NCBI RefSeq assembly: GCF_025907915.1
Contig: NZ_JAPAAF010000018.1
Span: 1 to 64,000, forward strand
DNA from: Gaoshiqia sediminis
Lineage (GTDB): Bacteria > Bacteroidota > Bacteroidia > Bacteroidales > Prolixibacteraceae
Reading direction: 5' to 3'
Length of the DNA stretch: 64,000 nucleotides
Within the stretch, counting starts at the first letter, position 1. Each line of letters opens with the position of its first letter. The notes below the pieces were generated by a model, which was not told where the DNA came from, searched no databases, and worked only from the letters and a program-made list of their open reading frames with translations. A program made the translations under genes and the position numbers. This document shows, piece by piece, positions 9,315 to 17,627 of this stretch.

Positions 9315-10616
9315 ATGAAATACTACAGTACCAACAAATCGGTTCCTGAAGTGACGCTGAAAGAAGCGGTTACCAAGGGTCTGGCCGACGATAAAGGCTT
9401 GTTTATGCCGGAGCGAATCGAAGCGCTTCCTGCCAGCTTTTTCGAAAATATCCACAACATGTCGTTTCAGGAAATTTCTTTTGAAGTAGCCAAAAAGTTT
9501 TTTGGCGAGGACATTCCTGAAGCTGAACTAAAAGCCATTGTTTACGATACGCTTAATTTCGACTGTCCGGTGGAGCATGTCTCCGGTAACATTTATTCGC
9601 TGGAGCTTTGGCACGGTCCAACGCTGGCATTTAAAGATGTGGGCGGACGTTTCATGGCCCGTTTGCTAGGTTATTTTTTGCAGGGGAATACCGAACACGT
9701 GAGTGTGTTGGTGGCTACCTCCGGTGATACCGGGAGTGCCGTAGCCAACGGATTTCTGGGGGTTCCCGGAATTCATGTGTACGTGCTGTACCCGAAAGGA
9801 CTGGTGAGCGAAATCCAGGAGAAGCAGTTCGCCACCCTGGGGCAAAACATCACTGCCATTGAAATTGACGGTACATTTGACGATTGCCAGCGTTTGGTGA
9901 AAACGGCCTTCCTCGACAGCGACCTGAAAAATGCGTTGACCCTGACTTCGGCCAATTCCATCAATGTGGCCCGTTTTCTCCCGCAGGCATTTTATTATTT
10001 CAATGCTTACGCCTGTTTGAGGGAACAGGGGATTACCGGTGAAGTGGTGTTTTCGGTTCCCAGCGGAAACTTTGGCAACCTTACTGCAGGTCTGTTTGCA
10101 AAAAAAATGGGACTACCCGTCAAACGGTTTATTGCGGCCAACAACGAAAACGACATTGTGTATAACTATCTGCAAACCGGGAAGTACGAGCCACGTACGT
10201 CGGTAGCTACCATTGCCAATGCGATGGATGTGGGCGATCCAAGTAACTTTGCGCGAATCCTTGATTTGTATGACCATTCATACAAGCGCATTAAAGCAGA
10301 TATAAAAGGTTTCCGTTATTCGGATGACGAAATTCGGGAGGTGGTGAAATCGGTTTATCAACAGGTTGGTTACCTTACCGATCCGCATGGGGCAACCGGT
10401 TATAAGGCCTTGACCGAGGATTTACAGGAAGGCGAAATTGGCGTGTTCCTCGAAACAGCCCACCCTGCTAAATTCACCGAAACGGTTGAAAAAATAATTG
10501 GTGTTGGCAACGTTCCGCTGCCCGAAAAACTAGCTGAATTTATGAAAGGGGAGAAGCTTTCCGTTCAGCTGAGCAAGGAATTTGAAGCGTTTAAATTTTT
10601 CTTGCTTCATAAATAA
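9315..10616 (+). CDS. thrC: Threonine synthase
   Basis: 433-residue PLP enzyme converting O-phosphohomoserine to threonine, the last step of the pathway begun by thrA. The PLP-binding lysine is Lys107 in WHGPTLAFKDVGGR. The phosphate-binding region VLVATSGDTGSAVANGF and the SVPSGNFGNLTAG loop are intact. It has the N-terminal extension (KYYSTNKSVPEVTLKEAV) of the longer bacterial and yeast-type enzymes. It is 101 bp downstream of the preceding gene, separated by a simple repeat, and followed by a terminator, so it closes the thr cluster. Confidence 0.97.
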   Translation: MKYYSTNKSVPEVTLKEAVTKGLADDKGLFMPERIEALPASFFENIHNMSFQEISFEVAKKFFGEDIPEAELKAIVYDTLNFDCPVEHVSGNIYSLELWHGPTLAFKDVGGRFMARLLGYFLQGNTEHVSVLVATSGDTGSAVANGFLGVPGIHVYVLYPKGLVSEIQEKQFATLGQNITAIEIDGTFDDCQRLVKTAFLDSDLKNALTLTSANSINVARFLPQAFYYFNAYACLREQGITGEVVFSVPSGNFGNLTAGLFAKKMGLPVKRFIAANNENDIVYNYLQTGKYEPRTSVATIANAMDVGDPSNFARILDLYDHSYKRIKADIKGFRYSDDEIREVVKSVYQQVGYLTDPHGATGYKALTEDLQEGEIGVFLETAHPAKFTETVEKIIGVGNVPLPEKLAEFMKGEKLSVQLSKEFEAFKFFLLHK

Positions 10617-10641
10617 GAATCAGAAAAGTAATTATACAATT

Positions 10642-10677
10642 TCAGGGTTTCACGAAAGTGGGGCCCTGATTTTTTTT
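10642..10677 (+). terminator. Intrinsic terminator after thrC
   Basis: TCAGGG (10642-10647) pairs with CCCTGA (10664-10669), with an inner CAC/GTG pairing around GAAA, followed by a run of T residues to 10677. It starts 25 bp beyond the thrC stop. Confidence 0.75.
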
Positions 10678-10890
10678 ATGGAGTAGGGCACAAACTTTAA
10701 TTTGTTTTTTAACAAATTGTAAAAAAACAGAATATATATCCATAGCTCATTAATGAACAAATGATTTCTATAAGTTTTATGAAGAATTCATATTCAGCCG
10801 ATAACCTGATTTTATCATAGCCTTGTGTTAATGTTGAATTTACGGTAGTGGGTTAGACTTGCAGAAGAAAAAAACCAAAAATTATTTGCT

Positions 10891-12414
10891 ATGAAAAGAA
10901 TGAATTTTTTGCGCATTTTGAGTGTGTTGTTTATTTTTTCTATCGCTTTCACGGCGTGTAATAATGACGATGACAGCAAAGTGGAACCCAACTCGATTAG
11001 TGAGTACAAAACTCCAAAGTATGTCTTCTTCTTTATTGGAGATGGAATGTCAACTCCACAGATCAATGTTACCGAAGCTGCTTTGAATGATCAGGATTTC
11101 ACATTAAAATCGGCTTCCATTTCAAGCACCGTGGGTATCGGGAAACTGAATATTCGCCAATTCCCTGTTGCCGGTATGCAAACCACCCATGCTGAAGACC
11201 GGTATATCACCTGTTCTGCTGCAGCTGCAACAGCTCTTGCAACTGGATACAAAACTACGATCAATACTATTGCTATGAATGGTGAGCGTACCCAGGATTT
11301 TACAACCATGGCTGAAATGGCTAAGGCAAAAGGGATGAAAGTGGGTATCATTTCTTCGGTAAGTATCGACCATGCTACTCCGGCCTGTTTTTATGCTCAT
11401 ACTCCTGACCGTAACAATTATCAGGAAATTGGCCAGGATTTGATTGCTAGCGGGTTCGATTATTTTGCTGGTGGTAACGTACGGTTCAATAAGTATAAAG
11501 ATTATTCATTGAATAATTTTATTACGGATGCCACCGCCCAAGGTTATTCGTATGTAAATACAAAAGCTGGCTTTACGGCATTAAATGCCAATTCCGGTAG
11601 AGTAATTGCAACCTTGAAAAGTCTTGAAACTTATACCGGTGATTCTGGTGCAATGCCTTACGCGATAGACCTGAATGCTCAGGAAAGCGAAGATGATAAA
11701 ATAACCTTGGCCGATTTTACAGAAAAAGGCATTGAGTTGCTTGATAATGAAAACGGGTTCTTCATGATGATTGAAGGGGGTAAGATTGACTGGGCTTGTC
11801 ATGCCAATGATGTTGTATCAAGCGCTATGGATGTGGTCGCATTTGATGAAGCCATTGGAGTTGCTCTTGCTTTTTACAAGGAACATCCGGATGAAACCCT
11901 CATCGTTGTTACGGGCGACCACGAATGTGGTGGTTTGACCCTAGGTTTTGCTTCAACTGATTATGAAACATCTTTCGACTTATTGAAACACCAAACTGAA
12001 TCTTATTTCATTTTCACCAATAAAGTAAAAGCCTGGAAACAAGCAGGTACGAAAACTTTTGAACAAGCCATGACTGAAGTGAAAACTTCTTTTGGCTTGG
12101 GTGACGAATCAAAAGGGCTTGGACTGTCTGAATATGAAGAAAGCCTATTAAGAAGCGCTTTCGAGAAAAGTATAACTGGCCAGAATGGATATTCTGCGGA
12201 TGAGGCATATGTTCATTATGGTTCATATGATCCTTTTACAGTAACCGTTACCCACATTTTAAACAACAAGGCAGGAATCGATTGGACAACTTTCCAGCAT
12301 ACCGGAACCCCCGTGCCTGTTTTTGCATTGGGACAGGGACAATATGAATTTAGCGGTTATTACGACAATACTGATATTGCTAAGAAAATAATTGAAGTGG
12401 CTAAATACCAATAA
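10891..12414 (+). CDS. Alkaline phosphatase family lipoprotein
   Basis: 507-residue alkaline phosphatase of the PhoA superfamily. The N-terminus is a lipoprotein signal with Cys23 in FTAC followed by an Asn/Asp-rich linker, so it is likely tethered to the outer or inner membrane and exported. The first metal site is in FFIGDGMSTPQ. The nucleophile Ser lies in YITCSAAAATALATGYKT, where Cys stands where E. coli PhoA has Asp. Later metal ligands are in MMIEGGKIDWACHAND, VVTGDHECGGL and near the C-terminus (FQHTGTPVPVFA). It has its own terminator and stands alone. A weak -7-like TAGACTTG lies about 30 bp before the start. Whether phosphate starvation controls it cannot be seen from the sequence. 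Confidence 0.9.
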   Translation: MKRMNFLRILSVLFIFSIAFTACNNDDDSKVEPNSISEYKTPKYVFFFIGDGMSTPQINVTEAALNDQDFTLKSASISSTVGIGKLNIRQFPVAGMQTTHAEDRYITCSAAAATALATGYKTTINTIAMNGERTQDFTTMAEMAKAKGMKVGIISSVSIDHATPACFYAHTPDRNNYQEIGQDLIASGFDYFAGGNVRFNKYKDYSLNNFITDATAQGYSYVNTKAGFTALNANSGRVIATLKSLETYTGDSGAMPYAIDLNAQESEDDKITLADFTEKGIELLDNENGFFMMIEGGKIDWACHANDVVSSAMDVVAFDEAIGVALAFYKEHPDETLIVVTGDHECGGLTLGFASTDYETSFDLLKHQTESYFIFTNKVKAWKQAGTKTFEQAMTEVKTSFGLGDESKGLGLSEYEESLLRSAFEKSITGQNGYSADEAYVHYGSYDPFTVTVTHILNNKAGIDWTTFQHTGTPVPVFALGQGQYEFSGYYDNTDIAKKIIEVAKYQ

Positions 12415-12433
12415 TTAGGAATTTAAAAAATAG

Positions 12434-12473
12434 AAAAAGCCTGCATGTATCCATATTTCATGCAGGCTTTTTT
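12434..12473 (+). terminator. Intrinsic terminator after alkaline phosphatase gene
   Basis: AAAAAGCCTGCATG (12434-12447) and CATGCAGGCTTTTTT (12459-12473) form a near-perfect 14-bp stem around an 11-nt loop. This hairpin overlaps the upstream part of the open frame that continues into the yibE/F-type gene, which is why I place that gene's start at 12484. Confidence 0.85.
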
Positions 12474-12483
12474 ATCTCAGATC

Positions 12484-13638
12484 ATGATGAAAATGAATTT
12501 TAAGACGAAGGCCAATAAACTATTTGTAATTACTATCAGTTTGGCCTGTTTTGTATTGGCATTATTACCCACCGGCTTTGAGAATCCTTCGCTGACCAAT
12601 TCAACCCAAAGGGTAAAAGCAAAAGTGTTGTCGGTTGATAATGATGATTTGCAATCATATAGTGTGGTAACTGTTGGTACACAGGAATTAGTATTGAAAA
12701 TTCTTTCCGGTAATTTTATTGGGGATACAGTTCGGGCGCAAAATGTATTGATGGGGCAAATGAAGATTGATAAGGTTTTTAAACCTCACGATCGGGTGTT
12801 GGCCGTTTTGATGCTCGATGAGAGTAACTTGAAAATAATTTCAGCCCGTGCCGACGATATTTATCGGATCAATCTGGAACTATTGCTTTTTGCTTTGTTC
12901 GCTATGTTTTTGGTGTTGTTTGCTGGTTGGATTGGATTTAAAGCATTGATCTCTTTTGTCTTTACAGCTTTGACGTTTTGAAAAATCCTGATACCGTTGT
13001 TTCTTAAAGGTTATGCCCCAATTCCTGTTTCCTTGATCGTTGTATCAATGTCCACTACTGTGATTATTTTGTTGATCAGTGGTTTTTCAAGAAAAGGATT
13101 GGTTGCTTTATCCGGTTCCGTGGTAGGCATTCTGATCACTTCGCTGTTGGCATTACTTTTTGGATATTTTTTTAAAATACCTGGAACCGTACAAGAATTT
13201 TCGGAAACGATACTTTATGCCGGATTTTTACATTTGAGATTATCAGATATTTTTTTGTCGGCAATCTTTATATCTGCAGCAGGCGCGGTGATGGATGTGG
13301 CCATGGATATTGCAGCATCGCAAAATGAGTTGATCATTAAACGCCCCGACCTGAGTGTTAAAGAATTGATTTTATCAGGATTCAGTATTGCTTATCCGGT
13401 AATTGGAACTATGACTACGACACTATTGTTTGCCTATTCAGGGAGTTTTATATTTGTCTTTATGCTGTTTATGGCAAAAGGAACCCCCATGGTGAGCATC
13501 TTTAATACAAATTATATAGCCGCCGAAATATTGCATACAATCATTGGGAGCTTTGGGCTAGTTTTGGTAGCACCGGCTACCGCAATCATTGGAGGATACA
13601 TTTATACCATTCACGGAGAAAAGAAGGTTGTGAAATAA
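12484..13638 (+). pseudogene. YibE/F-family membrane protein, interrupted by in-frame TGA
   Basis: One reading frame of 385 codons fits the YibE/F family of multi-helix membrane proteins. Part one (12484-12981) has an N-terminal helix, a soluble beta-rich domain (VKAKVLSVDNDDL to DRVLAVLM) and a second helix. Part two continues in the same frame from 12982 with several more helices (PVSLIVVSMSTTVIILLIS, GAVMDVAMDIAASQNEL). They are separated only by a TGA at 12979-12981, in the context FTALTF-stop-KILIPLFLKGY. Family members usually have Trp at about this place, so TGG to TGA is the simplest explanation. It could be a recent pseudogene, a sequencing error or a translated readthrough. The start at 12484 avoids the upstream terminator stem. 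Confidence 0.7.
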
Positions 13639-13726
13639 AATTCGTGAACATGTTTAAGTACTTTTTTAGCGCAAATTGTTGGGCCATAACATGATTACTG
13701 CATGCAGAATTATTTAATGCATTTAT

Positions 13727-13771
13727 AACTATAAAATTAGTTTGAAAACTATAAAATTAGTTGTAAGTTTG
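13727..13771 (+). promoter_or_regulatory. Tandem BlaI-type operators and promoter of the TonB-domain gene
   Basis: Two copies of the inverted repeat AACTA-N6-TAGTT lie at 13727-13742 and 13747-13762, with starts 20 bp apart (two helical turns). TTTG at 13741-13744 and TAAGTTTG at 13764-13771 are 19 nt apart, matching the Bacteroidota promoter. Operator 1 overlaps the -33 element and operator 2 fills the spacer, an arrangement suited to repression. The same pair of sites precedes the blaI-like gene at 14225-14260. A separate 10-bp palindrome CTGCATGCAG is at 13698-13707. Confidence 0.75.
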
Positions 13772-13803
13772 TTTTTATATTTATTCATCAAAAAAAACAA
13801 CTT

Positions 13804-14208
13804 ATGAAATCAAAGATTTGGTTATTATTTTTGGCGGTGCTGATGATGCCAGTTGCAGCATCAGCACAGGAGGAGCGTAAAAAAGATGAAGGCGGTGCCT
13901 ATTTCGTGGTTGACGAGATGCCTGAATTTCCCGGTGGAAATGAGACTTTACGTAGTTTTTTGTTAGAAAATGTGAACTATCCGGAGGAGGCAAAAAAAGA
14001 CAGCATTACCGGTAAGGTGTTTGTTTCTTTTGTCGTTGACGAAGCGGGGAAAGTTATTCAAATTAAAATTGAAAAAGGGGTTGATCCGTTGTTGGATCAG
14101 GAAGCCCTGCGTGTTGTTGGGTTAATGCCAACCTGGAAGCCTGGAAAGGAGAATGGTGAAGTGGTTAAGGTACGTTTCAACTTGCCTGTAAACTTTGCCT
14201 TGGATTAA
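13804..14208 (+). CDS. Exported protein with TonB C-terminal domain
   Basis: 134-residue protein with a signal peptide (cleavage likely after AASAQ, residue 22) and a single TonB-like C-terminal domain (about 35-133; EMPEFPGGNETLRSFL, GKVFVSFVVDEAGKV, FNLPVNFAL). There is no transmembrane anchor or Pro-rich linker, so it is not a classical TonB; it is probably a free periplasmic protein. Its domain is very similar to the C-terminal domain of the M56 protein two genes downstream (shared FPGG, GKV-FVV and GVDPLLD-EAL blocks), pointing to a duplication within the cassette. The duplicated operators in front of it indicate control by the BlaI-like repressor. The ligand or partner is unknown. Confidence 0.85.
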   Translation: MKSKIWLLFLAVLMMPVAASAQEERKKDEGGAYFVVDEMPEFPGGNETLRSFLLENVNYPEEAKKDSITGKVFVSFVVDEAGKVIQIKIEKGVDPLLDQEALRVVGLMPTWKPGKENGEVVKVRFNLPVNFALD

Positions 14209-14224
14209 TTTTTTTCTATTTTAT

Positions 14225-14267
14225 AACTAAAACAATAGTTTAAAAACTATCAGTTTAGTTAAATTTG
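14225..14267 (+). promoter_or_regulatory. Tandem BlaI-type operators and promoter of the blaI-like gene
   Basis: AACTA-N6-TAGTT occurs at 14225-14240 and 14245-14260, again with 20-bp spacing. A -7 box TAAATTTG follows at 14260-14267, overlapping the last base of operator 2; the -33 element is poor (TTTA). The layout copies that at 13727-13771 and suggests autoregulation of the repressor gene. Confidence 0.75.
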
Positions 14268-14304
14268 GCTAAAAATTTGCTGAGCACTAAAAGCTAATGA
14301 CTTA

Positions 14305-14697
14305 ATGACTATGAAAGAACTGACGAAAGCAGAAGAACAAGTGATGCAATTGCTTTGGAAACTGGAAAAAGCGTTTGTAAAAGACTTGATTGAACAGATG
14401 CCGGAGCCAAAACCAGCCTATAATACGGTTTCTACCATTGTCCGGATTTTGGAGAAAAAAGGCTTTGTAGGTTATGAGGCTTTTGGGAAAACACACCGGT
14501 ACTTTCCGCTTATCAGCAAAAAGGAATATACCCGGAGGTATATGAAAAACTTTATGAAAGGTTATTTCAGTAATTCATTCAAGGAAATGGTCTCGTTTTT
14601 TGCGCGCGAAGACAATATGAGCATGGCCGATCTGGAAGTACTGATGAAAGAAGTTGGCCGGGATTTGAACGAAGAAAAAAACAGAAGCGATGAATAG
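14305..14697 (+). CDS. BlaI/MecI/CopY-family transcriptional repressor
   Basis: 130-residue winged-helix repressor of the BlaI/MecI family. Residues 5-75 form the DNA-binding domain (ELTKAEEQVMQLLWKLEKAF, then PAYNTVSTIVRILEKKGFVG); the C-terminal helices (about 85-125) serve dimerisation. Initiation could be at Met1 (14305) or Met3 (14311). In this family a paired membrane M56 protease triggers cleavage and derepression. The gene overlaps the M56 gene by 8 bp (ATGAATAG), so the two are co-translated. Operators in front of it and in front of the upstream TonB-domain gene are the probable binding sites. The inducing signal is unknown; beta-lactam is not implied, as no beta-lactamase is present. 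Confidence 0.92.
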   Translation: MTMKELTKAEEQVMQLLWKLEKAFVKDLIEQMPEPKPAYNTVSTIVRILEKKGFVGYEAFGKTHRYFPLISKKEYTRRYMKNFMKGYFSNSFKEMVSFFAREDNMSMADLEVLMKEVGRDLNEEKNRSDE

Positions 14698-16165
14698 TTT
14701 TATCCACTACATCCTGGAATCGGGAATCAGCCTCGGTGCGTTTTCTCTGATTTATTTTCTGTTCCTGCGTCAGGAAACATTTTTCACGGCCAACCGTTTA
14801 TTTCTGCTCTTTGCTGTCGTTTTTTCAAGCCTGCTTCCCCTGCTGCATTTAAGGGTTTATGAACCGGATAATTTAGTTGGAGTACCTACATCTGACACTG
14901 TCAATATGTTGGAAGCCATTACGATAACCGGCTCTGGTTTCTCCGGTTCTTTGGCTGGTTGGATATCAGCGAGCTACCTGCTGGTGGTTGGTTATTTGGG
15001 TATTTCTGTTCTGGTTGCGCTTTTTGTGCTGCTCAGGATTGGTCAGCTGGTTGTGATCATTCGGAAAGCACAGGTGTTGCCTAAAAGTGGAGTCAATTAT
15101 GTTTATATCAACGATAATTCAAGCCCGTATTCTTTTCTTAACTATTTGTTTGTGAGCCGGAACATGGAAAATAATCCCGCTTGGGATAAAATGCTTGTAC
15201 ACGAAAGTGAACATATCCGCCAAGGGCACACGGTGGATATTTTAGTACTCGAGCTGATCAGCATTGTACAGTGGTTTAACCCGTTTTTTTGGCTATTGCG
15301 GCGGGTAATCAAGGAGAACCACGAATACATGGCCGATCGGGCGGTATTAAATAAAGGAGTGGCGATCAATCAATACAAAGAGATTCTCGTCACCCAGTTT
15401 ATTGGCAGTCAGTTTTCGATAGCCAATAATTTCAATTCATCCTTAATAAAATCAAGACTAAACATGATGACAAAAATTAAATCTTCGAATATGTCCAAAT
15501 TCCGTTATTTCATCGGCGGAGCGATGGCTGCCGCATTATTGCTGGCTTTTGCCTGTGAAAGTAAGGATAACACGATTGTTGATAGTGAGCTGATGAATAA
15601 CGGCGTTCAAATCCGGTCCGCGTCGAGCGAACAACCGCTGATTTTAATTGATGGTGAAATGGCCGACCGGGAGGCTATGGCAAAACTGGATCCCAATGGG
15701 ATACAATCGGTTAATGTTATGAAAGAAAGTTCTGAGAGCTTGGTCCAAAAATATGGCGAGTTGGTTAAAAATGGTGTCATTGAAATTACGCTAAAGGCAG
15801 GGGCAACAGATGTTGCAAAGGAAACTCAGGCGCTTTTGGCGCAAGATGGGGATGTAGTTTTCAATATTGTTGAAGAGATGCCTGATTTTCCAGGAGGCGA
15901 AGTTGCTTTTCGTCAATATATTGCCAATCATATTTCTTATCCGGACGAAGCTAAGATGAAAGGTATTGCCGGTAAGGTATATGTCACTTTTGTGGTTGAG
16001 AAAGACGGTTCGGTAGGGCGGGCAACGGTCGTCCGTGGTGTTGATCCGTTGCTGGATGCTGAAGCTTTGAAAGTGGTGAAAGAGATGCCTGCCTGGACTC
16101 CCGGAAAACAACGAGGAGAAGCGGTGGCCGTTTCTTATACCATACCGATCAATTTTGCATTGTAG
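14690..16165 (+). CDS. M56 (BlaR1-like) membrane peptidase with TonB C-terminal domain
   Basis: 491-residue membrane protein. Three N-terminal helices (about 8-26, 36-55, 93-118) precede a cytoplasmic M56 metalloprotease domain with the zinc motif HESEH at residues 171-175 and a downstream ENHEYMADRAVL. A fourth helix near 274-290 (GGAMAAALLLAFAC) sends the rest to the periplasm: a linker with a plug-like portion (IQSVNVMKESS) and a TonB C-terminal domain (about 395-491). There is no penicillin-binding sensor domain, so the sensing part differs from BlaR1. With the adjoining BlaI-like repressor it forms a signal-transducing pair. The periplasmic TonB domain may sense an envelope ligand; this is inference. 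Confidence 0.9.
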   Translation: MNSFIHYILESGISLGAFSLIYFLFLRQETFFTANRLFLLFAVVFSSLLPLLHLRVYEPDNLVGVPTSDTVNMLEAITITGSGFSGSLAGWISASYLLVVGYLGISVLVALFVLLRIGQLVVIIRKAQVLPKSGVNYVYINDNSSPYSFLNYLFVSRNMENNPAWDKMLVHESEHIRQGHTVDILVLELISIVQWFNPFFWLLRRVIKENHEYMADRAVLNKGVAINQYKEILVTQFIGSQFSIANNFNSSLIKSRLNMMTKIKSSNMSKFRYFIGGAMAAALLLAFACESKDNTIVDSELMNNGVQIRSASSEQPLILIDGEMADREAMAKLDPNGIQSVNVMKESSESLVQKYGELVKNGVIEITLKAGATDVAKETQALLAQDGDVVFNIVEEMPDFPGGEVAFRQYIANHISYPDEAKMKGIAGKVYVTFVVEKDGSVGRATVVRGVDPLLDAEALKVVKEMPAWTPGKQRGEAVAVSYTIPINFAL

Positions 16166-16174
16166 TAATTTTTT

Positions 16175-16208
16175 ATCCGGGGCTTCGGATGGCGCCGAAG
16201 TCCCGGAT
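16175..16208 (+). terminator. Hairpin after the M56 gene
   Basis: ATCCGGG(g)CTTCGG and CCGAAG(t)CCCGGAT form a long GC-rich stem around ATGGCG. Only a short T stretch follows (TTTCT), so it may be a partial terminator or an mRNA stabilising structure before the next gene at 16230. Confidence 0.55.
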
Positions 16209-16229
16209 TTCTATAAAACCAATTAAGCC

Positions 16230-17465
16230 ATGACCAGAAAACTAATCCTCCTGTTATTCTTGTTGCCCTCATTTGCTGGCTTTAGCCAGAAAATTGATTT
16301 GCTTCTGCTAAACCGGGAATTTGAAAAAGCTATTATCGTTATTGATGAAAAATTAGCTGAAAATCCTTCGGCGGAGTTGTATTACAAACGAAGCCTTGCA
16401 AACAAGCAATTGATGGATTACCCGGCGGCATTAAAGGATTTGAACCATGCTATTTCTTTTGATTCCACCCAAGTTATTTATCGTACTGCCAGAGCCGATA
16501 TGTACCAATCTTTGGGAAATTATGAAAAAGCAGTTGCCGATTTCAAACATGCCTTAATTATTCATCCGGGTGATCTGCTGATAAAATATGAACTGGGGAA
16601 AGCATATTTGTGGCTGAACGATTATTCCGAAGCCTATGAGACTTTTGAAGAAATACAATCGGTCGATTCAACCAATGTCATGTTTAATAAATACAGTGCG
16701 TTGGCCGCTTTTAAAGCCGAAAAGTATAAAAGGGCAATTTATTTGTATCACAACTATCTGTTGCAGAACGAAGATGACTTGAGCGCTTACCTGAATCTTG
16801 CTGCTTCTTATGAAAAATCGGAAGAGAAAACACGGGTTAAAACGGTTTTATTCAGCGCTAAACAGAAGTTCCCGAACAGCAGGGCCCTGCATTTGAAACT
16901 TGCAAATACCTTTTTTGAAAATAAAGATTATCAGTTTGCCCAGCAGCAATACCACAAATACATGGCCCGCTATGACACCCTTTTGCCGGTTTTGCTGAAT
17001 TACGGAATCTGTTTGTATCACAACAAACAAACCGAGGATGCAGTCGAAATTCTTGAAAAGTGTTACAGTGCGGCGCCGAATGATGTTTATGTGAATTTTT
17101 ACCTGGGCGTTTGCCATAAACGATTGAACGAGTACGATTTAGCATCTGAATACCTGGATTTTGCCATTTACATGTCCATCCCTGAATTTCATCCGGAGAT
17201 GTACCATCATCTGGCCCAGGTTTATGGTGCCATGCGGGAATTCGAACGATCGATAGAATGTTACAAGAAAGCCTACGAGCTGGATGCGAATAAAGTAGAG
17301 GTTCTGTTCGAAATTGCTACAACTTACGAGGAGTTCAATTTCAATTCAACGCTCGCGCTGAATTACTACCGGGCCTATTTAAAAGAAGCGGGCGAACAGG
17401 CTGAAAATGCTGATTATGCGCTCAGTCGCATTGAGAAAATCAAGGAAGAACTGTTTTTCGAATAG
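16230..17465 (+). CDS. Exported tetratricopeptide-repeat protein
   Basis: 411-residue protein with a signal peptide (residues 1-20, ending FAGFSQ) followed by TPR motifs over almost its full length, for example YYKRSLANKQLMDYPAALKD, ARADMYQSLGNYEKAVADF and LAQVYGAMREFERSIECYKK. No catalytic domain is visible. It follows the M56 gene after a hairpin, on the same strand with a 64-bp gap, and could be part of the same regulon or independent. TPR proteins act as scaffolds; no specific partner can be named. Confidence 0.85.
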   Translation: MTRKLILLLFLLPSFAGFSQKIDLLLLNREFEKAIIVIDEKLAENPSAELYYKRSLANKQLMDYPAALKDLNHAISFDSTQVIYRTARADMYQSLGNYEKAVADFKHALIIHPGDLLIKYELGKAYLWLNDYSEAYETFEEIQSVDSTNVMFNKYSALAAFKAEKYKRAIYLYHNYLLQNEDDLSAYLNLAASYEKSEEKTRVKTVLFSAKQKFPNSRALHLKLANTFFENKDYQFAQQQYHKYMARYDTLLPVLLNYGICLYHNKQTEDAVEILEKCYSAAPNDVYVNFYLGVCHKRLNEYDLASEYLDFAIYMSIPEFHPEMYHHLAQVYGAMREFERSIECYKKAYELDANKVEVLFEIATTYEEFNFNSTLALNYYRAYLKEAGEQAENADYALSRIEKIKEELFFE

Positions 17466-17627
17466 GGGAATTAAAACTCTGATTAATTGAACGGCATCTT
17501 ACTTCCGCGATCAAAGTTAACTGAGTACCGCGCGGCTCAATGTTTATCAACCAAGATTTTACTTTGTCACTTTTTAAAGCGTGCAACGACGCGTCGCTGA
17601 ATTAGTCAATTTGTTTGTTTATCACCT

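Noticed and set aside
12979-12981. Selenocysteine or recoded TGA in the YibE/F-type gene
   Set aside because: No selenocysteine insertion hairpin was seen after the TGA, the position fits Trp rather than Cys/Sec, and other genes in the window end normally with TGA.
13698-13707. CTGCATGCAG palindrome as a further operator
   Set aside because: It does not recur before blaI and is not placed at a promoter element; a 10-bp palindrome can arise by chance.
14305-16165. Beta-lactam resistance operon
   Set aside because: BlaI and M56 proteins resemble BlaI/BlaR1, but no beta-lactamase or penicillin-binding sensor domain is present.
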